Of a DNA stretch of 64,000 nucleotides, positions 33,667 through 40,960 are shown one piece after another. The stretch covers positions 1 to 64,000 of the forward strand of contig JADFZQ010000017.1 in assembly GCA_015232455.1 (NCBI GenBank). Reading direction: 5' to 3'. The notes below the pieces were generated by a model. That model did not search any database. It had not been told where the DNA came from and saw only the letters and a list, made by a program, of their open reading frames with translations. The DNA comes from Desulfamplus sp. Lineage in GTDB: Bacteria; Desulfobacterota; Desulfobacteria; Desulfobacterales; Desulfobacteraceae. Position 1 is the stretch's first letter; every line of letters begins with the position of its first letter. Made by a program: the position numbers and the translations under genes.

Positions 33667-34053
33667 ATGAATACTGTAATAAGAGAAGATACTGTAACTA
33701 AAGTTGAGAAAATTCTGCAGGATTTTATTGAGGAGTCCGGTGCGACCTATGCATTGATAACTGATATGGGAGGCAATCCCCTTTTTACAGCTGGTGAAGA
33801 GGATTTTGATGTCGATACTCTTGCAGCACTTTCTGCTGCAAATTACGCAACCACAAAAGAGATCGCTAACCTTATAAAGGAAGATAACTTTTCTTTACTT
33901 TTTCACAGGGGAAATAACGAAAACGTCCATTTCGCAAAAATAACACAAGATATTCTTATGATTGTTCTTTTCAAACCTTTTCTTTCGTTAGGGCTTCTAA
34001 GGCTTAAAATAAATAGTTTGCAGCAAAAAATCGTCTCTATCATTGGAAATTAA
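33667..34053 (+). CDS. roadblock/LC7 domain protein (MglB-like)
   Basis: A 128-residue single-domain protein: VEKILQDFIEESGATYALIT, DMGGNPLFTAG, then a hydrophobic strand pair with TQDILMIVLFKPFLSLGLLRL. The pattern matches the roadblock/LC7 (MglB) fold, whose members act as GTPase-activating or scaffolding partners of MglA-type Ras-like GTPases. It is encoded 106 bases before such a GTPase, the conserved mglB-mglA order. It is therefore very likely the cognate partner. AGAGGATCGAC precedes ATG. Confidence 0.88.
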   Translation: MNTVIREDTVTKVEKILQDFIEESGATYALITDMGGNPLFTAGEEDFDVDTLAALSAANYATTKEIANLIKEDNFSLLFHRGNNENVHFAKITQDILMIVLFKPFLSLGLLRLKINSLQQKIVSIIGN

Positions 34054-34159
34054 AAAGATAGGAGAGACGTTTATCTTTTCTCCCGTTCGCCTGACAATAG
34101 AATAATCATGTTGAAAGGGCTGAAAAATATTTAAGAACCGCTTGCATTGGATTTTTATA

Positions 34160-34798
34160 ATGGCTATCGTAAATTTGAAAGACAAAACAATACAGATTAA
34201 AATTGTTTATTATGGTCCAGGCAGAAGTGGAAAAACCACCAACCTTGAATTTATTCATAACAAGCTGCAGCAAAATAGAAATCAACAAATAAGTAATTTG
34301 GTATCAATAGACACCAAGGGTGATAGAACGCTGTTCTTTGACTTTTTTCCAGTAAGCCTCGGAAAAATAAATGGATTTGACTTAAAACTCAAGTTATATA
34401 CAACACCAGGGCAGGTAAAATATGAGGCAACTCGCAGATTAGTACTCAAAGGCGTTGATGGTCTTGTGTTTGTTGCAGATTCCCTAACATCACGACAAGA
34501 TGCTAATCTTGAATCGTTTGAAAACCTTAAAAGCAACCTGCTATATCATAAGCAGAGCCTTTCTGATGTTAAGTTAATTTTTCAATGGAATAAACGAGAT
34601 ATTGATGAAAAAATGATACCTCTTTCACCAATAGAAGAGATGGAGCGACTTTTAAATTCAGAGCTAAAAGTACAATCTTTTCCAGCAAGTGCTACAAGTG
34701 GAATGAATGTACTTAAAACTGTAAACTATATCTCCAAAGAGACTGTAAAATCCGTTATTGAGAAGACAATTTTAAATAAACATAAAATGGGCAACTAA
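34160..34798 (+). CDS. mglA: MglA-like small Ras-family GTPase
   Basis: A 212-residue GTPase from the ATG at 34160; the upstream ATG at 34142 adds six residues absent from homologues. The P-loop VYYGPGRSGKTTNLEFIH (residues 16-33) is nearly the MglA consensus. DRTLFFDFFP (55-64), switch II TTPGQVKYEATRRLVLKGVDG (81-101) with the catalytic-type Gln85, and QWNKRD (142-147, base recognition) follow. Bacterial MglA proteins set cell polarity and direct type IV pili or gliding machinery. Here the gene sits between a roadblock partner and a CheW-like protein, upstream of a PilB-type ATPase. Confidence 0.94.
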   Translation: MAIVNLKDKTIQIKIVYYGPGRSGKTTNLEFIHNKLQQNRNQQISNLVSIDTKGDRTLFFDFFPVSLGKINGFDLKLKLYTTPGQVKYEATRRLVLKGVDGLVFVADSLTSRQDANLESFENLKSNLLYHKQSLSDVKLIFQWNKRDIDEKMIPLSPIEEMERLLNSELKVQSFPASATSGMNVLKTVNYISKETVKSVIEKTILNKHKMGN

Positions 34799-34878
34799 CA
34801 AATATTGTGAGCTACCTTTTTTTGATTGACAGATATAAAATAGTTTAATTTAACAATTAAACATTTATAGAGATTTAT

Positions 34879-34890
34879 TATAATTAATTA
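34879..34890 (+). promoter_or_regulatory. shared TATAATTAATTA motif upstream of CheW-like gene
   Basis: TATAATTAATTA occurs here and again at 36219-36230. Each lies upstream of the next gene in the GTPase locus (83 and 34 bases from the respective ends to the start codons). It contains a perfect -10 hexamer, but no matching -35 is visible, so this is a weak promoter candidate. The surrounding 34799-34972 gap is AT-rich and otherwise empty. Confidence 0.3.
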
Positions 34891-34972
34891 CGTTAAAATT
34901 CCTGCTATAAAATTACAGACCTAATTTATTAATGGTCTTATTATTTCATTTCTAAAGAGATTACGGTGATGT

Positions 34973-36145
34973 ATGGATTATCAATTATTTCGTAATATTC
35001 TCTCCCCTTATCTTGTTGATAATATGTCGGGCATTCAGGAAGTAAAAAAATATGCGGATTCAATTTCAGTTGAAGATGCATTTGATAAAAAATTTCTGAC
35101 AGTTTTAAATAATATTATCAGTTGCTTTGAAACTAATGAAGCGATTAAAAGTTTAGCTTTGGCCATTCTTGAAGAGGCAGACTTTTTTTCTGATACATCA
35201 ATTCATAAGACAACCAAAAGCAAATATTTAGATAAAATTCTCTCTGACAGTGACTATATTGAACATACTAAATCATTCAGTTTGAGTGTTATTCAAACTT
35301 ATGTCGAAAAAATTATCCATAAGCAACTTTACGAGATAAATATAAAAATAGAAGAGAACCAGAGAAGTTTAAATAAAATTGAAGCGTCCTCTGGAAGGAT
35401 GAGAGAAGAGGTTCAACAAACAAATTTAGCTCAACAGGCAAATCAAGTCCAGCAAGCCAATTTAGCTCAACAGGTAAATCAAATTAGACAATCAAATCAA
35501 TCTTTAGCAAACCTACAGCATAACCGTGCTTTGCAGAGTAGAATCATACAAACTGATAAGATGCCCCAGTCTGATCAATCGCAGCGTAATGTAGCACCAC
35601 CACCTCCTCGTCAAATAGAATCACCGTCTTCCCATAAGATGGTTCAAGCTGTGGCGTCTGAATTTCAAGAGGCAGGTCATGCTTCAAACCAACAACAAGT
35701 TCGACGGGTTGAAAAAAACCATAATTCCTCTGATGAAGTCCCGCTTGCAAGTGAAACATCGTCTTTTCTACTTGTTGAGATAGATCAACAGCAATGTGCT
35801 ATAGTATATGATAATGTTGCTGAGATTCTTAAAAGTGATAAGCCTGTGCCTGAAAAGATTTTGAAACTGCCAACTATTCCATACAATAAACTTGTAGGAT
35901 TTGCGAGAGGATTCTCTGTATTGAGAAAGGTTAGTAATACTCAGATTGACAAGAAACGATTTTTTAATAACCTTAATGCTACAATGACAAATCAAGAGGA
36001 TAAACATTTTGCTGTAATAGTAGCTAAGGAGGATGACTATAAAATTATTTTTGTTGATTATATTGTTTATGCCGAACCAGTATATGGTCAGGAATTAGGA
36101 GAATATGCAAAAACTGTTGAGGGGCAATATAAAATTATTAAATAA
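34973..36145 (+). CDS. putative CheW-like scaffold protein with Q/N-rich linker
   Basis: A 390-residue cytoplasmic protein. Residues 1-140 are helical and unrecognised. Residues about 146-190 form a Gln/Asn-rich linker of near repeats (QQTNLAQQANQVQQANLAQQ), then a Pro stretch APPPPRQ. The C-terminal ~130 residues fit a divergent CheW pattern: FLLVEIDQQQCAIVYDNVAE, LPTIPYNKLVGFARGF and HFAVIVAKEDDYKIIFVDYI. CheW proteins scaffold receptors and kinases. The usual RG(x)3PV turn is missing, so the assignment is tentative. The position behind the GTPase supports an adaptor role between sensor and GTPase. Confidence 0.6.
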   Translation: MDYQLFRNILSPYLVDNMSGIQEVKKYADSISVEDAFDKKFLTVLNNIISCFETNEAIKSLALAILEEADFFSDTSIHKTTKSKYLDKILSDSDYIEHTKSFSLSVIQTYVEKIIHKQLYEINIKIEENQRSLNKIEASSGRMREEVQQTNLAQQANQVQQANLAQQVNQIRQSNQSLANLQHNRALQSRIIQTDKMPQSDQSQRNVAPPPPRQIESPSSHKMVQAVASEFQEAGHASNQQQVRRVEKNHNSSDEVPLASETSSFLLVEIDQQQCAIVYDNVAEILKSDKPVPEKILKLPTIPYNKLVGFARGFSVLRKVSNTQIDKKRFFNNLNATMTNQEDKHFAVIVAKEDDYKIIFVDYIVYAEPVYGQELGEYAKTVEGQYKIIK

Positions 36146-36218
36146 AACTAAATAGCTTATATTATCCCGTTATTTTGAAGGCAATAATTTATGATTAAAG
36201 TTTTTAGTATTTGTTAAC

Positions 36219-36230
36219 TATAATTAATTA
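36219..36230 (+). promoter_or_regulatory. second TATAATTAATTA motif
   Basis: Same 12-base motif as at 34879-34890, 34 bases before the ATG at 36265. The repeat of an identical -10-like word in two gaps of one locus hints at internal promoters, but no -35 box is clear. Confidence 0.3.
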
Positions 36231-36264
36231 AAGTAATATATTAAGAATAAGGTGTTGAATATTT

Positions 36265-36831
36265 ATGTTGAATGGAACCCTTAAAACTTTTTCGCTTGGC
36301 AGTCTGCTTCAAATCTGCTCCAATGAAAATAATACAGGTGCATTGGAATTTTCTATGAAAGGCAGTCTGTGTGGAAGAATAGGATTTGAGAATGGTGATG
36401 TGGTTTATTCAGATTTCCTTGGAATGAAAGGGGTTGATGCCGTTAGACAAATTTCTCTTCTTAAGGAAATTGACTTTCAATATAATAATTCTATAGAAAT
36501 TTATGAAAAAAATATTGATATTGATATAAATTTTCTTACAATTGACTGCACAAGGTATACTGATGAAAGTATTGCATACCTTGATGAATTAAAAGAGAGT
36601 ATATTAAATAAGTATAAAATAGAATCACTAAAATTTTTTGAATATGATAATGTTGTATTTACATCTCTAAACCTTCACGGGGTACACTATTTTGAAAGTG
36701 GCGAGGACGAAAAATTTAATATTATATATTTAGATAGAAATATTAATGCAAGAATTCAGATCGTTTTTAACCAGAAAATTCTTACGGATTATCTCTTAAT
36801 ATACATGCGTGAAAAAGGGATTCTTAAATGA
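36265..36831 (+). CDS. DUF4388 (PATAN-like) domain protein
   Basis: A 188-residue protein opening with a clear DUF4388 domain: LNGTLKTFSLGSLLQICSNE, NTGALEFSMKGSLCGRIGFE and NGDVVYSDFLGMKGVDAVRQ (residues 2-80). The remaining ~100 residues are acidic and unrecognised. DUF4388/PATAN domains are signalling adaptors found in response regulators and in GTPase/pilus loci of deltaproteobacteria and cyanobacteria. The next gene overlaps its stop by four bases (ATGA), so the two are coupled. Confidence 0.85.
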   Translation: MLNGTLKTFSLGSLLQICSNENNTGALEFSMKGSLCGRIGFENGDVVYSDFLGMKGVDAVRQISLLKEIDFQYNNSIEIYEKNIDIDINFLTIDCTRYTDESIAYLDELKESILNKYKIESLKFFEYDNVVFTSLNLHGVHYFESGEDEKFNIIYLDRNINARIQIVFNQKILTDYLLIYMREKGILK

Positions 36832-37832
36832 TTCCAAAATTTGATGTTTATCATTCTGACCTTCATTCTAGTTATATCTCTTTTGAAAGATATAGACTTT
36901 TTTTACAAGCCCAGAGATTTAGTGGCTACATTCAATTGGAAGATGGTCAAAAAAACTATCTCTTTTTTTTGAAAGAGGGAAAAGATGTTGCATATTTAAA
37001 GGTAGTTGATCACAAATTAAAATTATTTGATTTATCAGAAATAGAATCAATATTAAAAAATTCTTTTTCTGTATCATCTTACAGATCGCCCCATCAAATA
37101 GTAGATTTTTTTGCAAGGTGTCATGCAACACAGTTGATTCTTGATAACCTTTTGTTTGATTCAGTTGAGTTTGATAAGTTCTTTAATCAAATTGAGTCAA
37201 AAAGAATTACAGGATTCCTCCAAGCCTCAAAATCTGGAGAACCTGAAAGATATATCTATTTCTATAGTGGTAAAATATTTGGATACATGAACATAAAAGG
37301 TAAAGATGGGCTATTTGAGAAAAATTTAGATAAAAATCAGATACAAGCAGCACTTAAAAATTCAACTGTTAAAGTGTATTCAATTGCAGTTGCTTCTGTA
37401 ACTGATATAACTAAAAGGCGTTCAACTTCAGATAGTGGTAATAAATTAGATAATATTAAAACAACTCATAACCAAAATATAACTAATAAAAGTAATAATG
37501 ATGAAGATAGGCTCTCTGTTATTGAATGTTATGAGAAAATCTTTCAACTTCTTGAAACAAATACAGAATCAGTCGAGTTTACTTCGATATGGCGAATGTG
37601 TGCTCTTGAGTTGAGTAATAAATATATATTTCTCAATCCATTTGCGGGAGAATTCAACTATGATAACAGTAAAATCGATCTGTGGGAAAAAATTGATCTA
37701 AAAATAGCAACTAATGCCTTAGATGAGTTAATCAACGCTATTGCTAAAAAAGCAAATCTTCCTAAAGATGGAATTAAAGCGATAAAAGATAACTACTTAA
37801 ATATACTGGCTGCCTATGAAATCAGAAGCTAA
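36828..37832 (+). CDS. tandem DUF4388-like adaptor protein
   Basis: A 334-residue protein with two divergent copies of a DUF4388-like unit. The first lies about residues 25-85 (RFSGYIQLEDGQKNYLFFLKEG), the second about 115-185 (RITGFLQASKSGEPERYIYF followed by SGKIFGYMNIKGKDG). Each keeps the 'TG-x-L ... F-x-x-G-x-x' outline of the family. A polar linker (about 197-230) leads to an unrecognised helical C-terminal part (SVIECYEKIFQLLETNTESV, TNALDELINAIAKK). It overlaps both neighbours. With two copies it could bridge two partners; that is inference. Confidence 0.65.
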   Translation: MIPKFDVYHSDLHSSYISFERYRLFLQAQRFSGYIQLEDGQKNYLFFLKEGKDVAYLKVVDHKLKLFDLSEIESILKNSFSVSSYRSPHQIVDFFARCHATQLILDNLLFDSVEFDKFFNQIESKRITGFLQASKSGEPERYIYFYSGKIFGYMNIKGKDGLFEKNLDKNQIQAALKNSTVKVYSIAVASVTDITKRRSTSDSGNKLDNIKTTHNQNITNKSNNDEDRLSVIECYEKIFQLLETNTESVEFTSIWRMCALELSNKYIFLNPFAGEFNYDNSKIDLWEKIDLKIATNALDELINAIAKKANLPKDGIKAIKDNYLNILAAYEIRS

Positions 37833-38196
37833 AAATGATCCAGAACTATTTATCAAAAAACACAACTATATAATAAATCTTATTATATCTATTAAGAATA
37901 AAATATCTTTTTTTCCTGATCTTAGAAAACAAGAGCAGGGCTATTACAGAGAACTCTATTATAACGATCTTATTGCAAAGATTAAAGAGCAATACCCCTC
38001 TGATATACAACTTATTGTAATAAAAGAGAATCAGAGTATTATGTATGTGGTAAAAAAAGATATATTAATCTTTATTTGCGAATGTTCAGGTAAAGTAAGT
38101 GTCTCCCAAATAAAAATGGAGTGTAATGAATTTATTGAGGAGTTTCAAAAACAGGGAAAATATAAGAAATTCTTTTCGTCCATTTTTAACTGGTAG
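37816..38196 (+). CDS. small protein of the GTPase locus
   Basis: A 126-residue protein starting 17 bases inside the preceding gene. Pattern: basic helical N-terminus, then two hydrophobic strands (IQLIVIKENQSIMYVVKK and ILIFICECSG) and a C-terminal amphipathic helix (ISQIKMECNEFIEEFQ-like). The strand-strand-helix outline is reminiscent of half a roadblock/longin-type fold, but I cannot claim homology. The overlap makes co-translation with the tandem DUF4388-like protein likely. Confidence 0.65.
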   Translation: MKSEAKNDPELFIKKHNYIINLIISIKNKISFFPDLRKQEQGYYRELYYNDLIAKIKEQYPSDIQLIVIKENQSIMYVVKKDILIFICECSGKVSVSQIKMECNEFIEEFQKQGKYKKFFSSIFNW

Positions 38197-38297
38197 CTAT
38201 CTAATTCACCTTATATTTTTTTGAAATAACTTATTTGATTTTCAGTCAAACCGTCTCTTCTCGTTAGCCACTTAGAGTCATTAAGGAGTAATCTTAT

Positions 38298-38798
38298 ATG
38301 CTTAAATATATTATCGAACTAATCCCTACAACAGATAATAGCGTAACCCTCTCTTCTTCAGAGTGGGTAATTATTGTGATGCTTACAAAATATCCTGACT
38401 TTAATAGGCTTATTGCTGAACTCAAGAAAAACCACAATATGACTATAGAAGAGATAAAAGCTTTGCTTGGCAATCTTCAGAAGAGAAAGATTTTGAAACT
38501 CTTTCAAACCGAGGTTTCTGAAGATGTATCTGTTATACCTTCAGCACAGACTGCTGTATCAATGCCTGAGACCCCTTCTATATTCTGGGAAAGGCTTGAA
38601 AATGAATTGTCTCGAGCAATAGGCCCCATCGCGTCTATTGTAATTGACGATTCGGTTTCAGAATTTAATATGCCTCGAGAAAAATTTCCCATAAAGTTTC
38701 TCTACAGCTTAGTTGAGAAAGTTGCGGCTGAGATAAATTCAAGTGTTGAGAAGACTCAGTTCCAAAAAGCGATGCTTGAAGTAATTAAAAAAATTTAA
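38298..38798 (+). CDS. two-domain adaptor protein of the GTPase locus
   Basis: A 166-residue protein. Residues 18-75 look like a small winged-helix-type unit (SEWVIIVMLTKYPDFNRLIA, LLGNLQKRKILKLF), as at the C-terminal ends of some DUF4388 proteins. Residues about 97-166 carry FWERLENELSRAIGPIASIV followed by IDDSV. That 'L-x-x-L...IGPIA-x-I-(I/V)-x-D' pattern is a small helical module I have seen in bacterial signalling proteins, but I cannot name it with confidence. AAGGAG precedes ATG. Probably an interaction module; not an enzyme. Confidence 0.65.
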   Translation: MLKYIIELIPTTDNSVTLSSSEWVIIVMLTKYPDFNRLIAELKKNHNMTIEEIKALLGNLQKRKILKLFQTEVSEDVSVIPSAQTAVSMPETPSIFWERLENELSRAIGPIASIVIDDSVSEFNMPREKFPIKFLYSLVEKVAAEINSSVEKTQFQKAMLEVIKKI

Positions 38799-38965
38799 TA
38801 CCTTTTAATTGATATAAACCTCAATTTGATATGACTATCTAAATTTCTATCAAATATCTTAATCGAGCTATATATCTAAAATAGTGTAGTTGCATAGTAA
38901 TGTGTGCTGAGTTAAAAAGGTAAGGCAGACTTTTACTGACCCTAAATCTGAATTGAGTGATTGAT

Positions 38966-40960
38966 ATGACAGAAGATATAGATATTAAAAAATTGACAGA
39001 CGATGCTTTTATGGCTATAGACGCTCTTTTTACTGATGAAGATAACGATATATTTTCAGAAGAGAAGGATAAAGAGCCTGATGATTTTGATTTGATCCAA
39101 GAGTATATGCTTGCTATTGAGTGGGAATGTTCTGACAAAAATATCAAGAAATTTGGTGATTTCATAAATAAACTTACTCCTAAATATAATGGAAAGCATA
39201 ATCAAGATATTCTTAAAATGCTTTCAAGCATTTTAAAGTATCTTGAGAAAGCAAAAGACAAAGCTATTCCAGAGACTCATCAGGTAATGGAGTTCATTGT
39301 CAAAACTTTTAAACATATCAACCAGCACGGGATTGATGAAGCCACAATCAAACAAGAAAAAAATAACGCATACAACAAAGTTTTAGACCTAAAGAGCAAA
39401 ATAGCAAAACTAAAAGCTGAAACCACATATTCACAAGAAGTTTATGGAGCAGTAGAGAGCCGACAGAGCAAAGAACAAAAAGCACAATTAAAATCATCTG
39501 CAATAACAATGCAGTCAGATCAAACAGCAAACTTACAGCCCGCAACTAATTTATCATCAATACACTCTGTAACACATCAACATTATCCACCAATACCTGC
39601 TGAGCCAATTGAAAATTCACCAATAATAGTCAGCATTCTTACAAGGCTTGATTTTTGTGAGAATAGACTATCGGCTATTGATGCACAAAATACTAAATTA
39701 CAGCAGCAGATTTATGAACTTACTAATCTAAATAGGCAGCTAAATGATCAGATAAGCGATATTGAATTGAAGTTTTCTGAGCAGATTAATGATTTATCTC
39801 AAATTATAGACTCTCTATCTATTTCTACAAATTCGCTAACCAAACCTTCTGGTTTAGTTGCGGACTTTGAGCAAAATATAGATACAGATAATCCATCCTT
39901 TGCTAATGTATATGATGATCCAAAGCAATATGAGGAGGTAAGTTTTGATGGGCTTGATTTTGACGATATGGACTCAGATATTAATCAGCAATCTTACTAC
40001 GTGGAAAATAACAAGGGAAGAGAACAAAGTGGTGTTGAAATCAACGAAGTTGGATTAGACGAGATAGATATTGGAGATATAGGGTTAGAAGAGACAGAGT
40101 TTGATAATGCAATTAGTGATGAGAAGAAAGATTCTCGCTTTGAAATTGATTTTGATAACCTCAATACAGATTCAATGAATCTTGACTCAATTGAGATTGA
40201 GAACAACATATTTGAGAGTGATGAGTTTAACGAAGTTGAAGATTTTGAAACTATTACTTCTGATGACATTGAGTACGATGAGATCACAGAAGACTTAATT
40301 GAATATAGTGAAGATAATATAAAATCTCAAAATATTGAAGTTGATAATTCAAGTTTTGATGTTAAAGCTAAAGACTCAATTGAGCTTGAGAAAGAGCCTG
40401 AAAAGCTGAAAGAGAGCGGCTTTGATGATAGTAATAAAGAACAATCTAAAGATAATATTCTTGATGATAATGAGTTACCGAAATCAAAAGAGATATTTAC
40501 AAATGATCTACTAAAAGAGGTTCCTCACTTCGTAAGGTGTTTTAAAATAGAAAAACAGCCAATTGCTCTGCCTGATGACAAAATTTATAATATATATAAA
40601 ATTCCATCTAAACTTACTAAAAATATTAGCCAAATGCCAATTCTTAGCTTAGGAGAGTTCTCTTCACTGTTTCAAAATTTGTCTAAAAATATGAAAGGGC
40701 ATTTGAAAGATGTAAGTAACTCTACTTTGAAAAAAATGAATGTTGATATTCATTTATTAACTGATAAAAGCGTTCAGTATAAGATTGCCGTTCTCTGTTC
40801 TGTTGAAGATAAAGTTTCTATCATCCCATTTACTGATATATATGATAATCTAAATCACCCAATGACAGATATAAAAAATGAGCACAACGATTTTTCTGAA
40901 TATAATGTTAATATTGTTGATATAGGTCTAATACCTTTTGTGCATCTTAGTAAAAAATAA
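38966..40960 (+). CDS. long acidic coiled-coil protein of the GTPase locus
   Basis: About 664 residues from the ATG at 38966 (GAGTG six bases upstream; a GTG at 38957 is an alternative). It has a helical N-terminal domain (about 30-150, LAIEWECSDKNIKKFGDFIN), a short Gln-rich linker, and a coiled coil (about 225-275, LDFCENRLSAIDAQNTKLQQ). A very acidic disordered stretch follows (about 295-525, many DFDDMD/DEIDIGDIG runs). It ends in a folded C-terminal ~140 residues (FKIEKQPIALPDDKIYNIYK) that may be another divergent CheW-like unit. The downstream ATPase start shares one base with its stop (TAATG), implying a tight functional link. Confidence 0.65.
   Translation: MTEDIDIKKLTDDAFMAIDALFTDEDNDIFSEEKDKEPDDFDLIQEYMLAIEWECSDKNIKKFGDFINKLTPKYNGKHNQDILKMLSSILKYLEKAKDKAIPETHQVMEFIVKTFKHINQHGIDEATIKQEKNNAYNKVLDLKSKIAKLKAETTYSQEVYGAVESRQSKEQKAQLKSSAITMQSDQTANLQPATNLSSIHSVTHQHYPPIPAEPIENSPIIVSILTRLDFCENRLSAIDAQNTKLQQQIYELTNLNRQLNDQISDIELKFSEQINDLSQIIDSLSISTNSLTKPSGLVADFEQNIDTDNPSFANVYDDPKQYEEVSFDGLDFDDMDSDINQQSYYVENNKGREQSGVEINEVGLDEIDIGDIGLEETEFDNAISDEKKDSRFEIDFDNLNTDSMNLDSIEIENNIFESDEFNEVEDFETITSDDIEYDEITEDLIEYSEDNIKSQNIEVDNSSFDVKAKDSIELEKEPEKLKESGFDDSNKEQSKDNILDDNELPKSKEIFTNDLLKEVPHFVRCFKIEKQPIALPDDKIYNIYKIPSKLTKNISQMPILSLGEFSSLFQNLSKNMKGHLKDVSNSTLKKMNVDIHLLTDKSVQYKIAVLCSVEDKVSIIPFTDIYDNLNHPMTDIKNEHNDFSEYNVNIVDIGLIPFVHLSKK

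Noticed and set aside
32330-38920. Shared word ATGACTATCTAA in the gaps near 32370 and 38830 as a regulatory motif
   Set aside because: Only 12 bases match and the flanks cannot be aligned in the same order, so chance in AT-rich DNA is likely.
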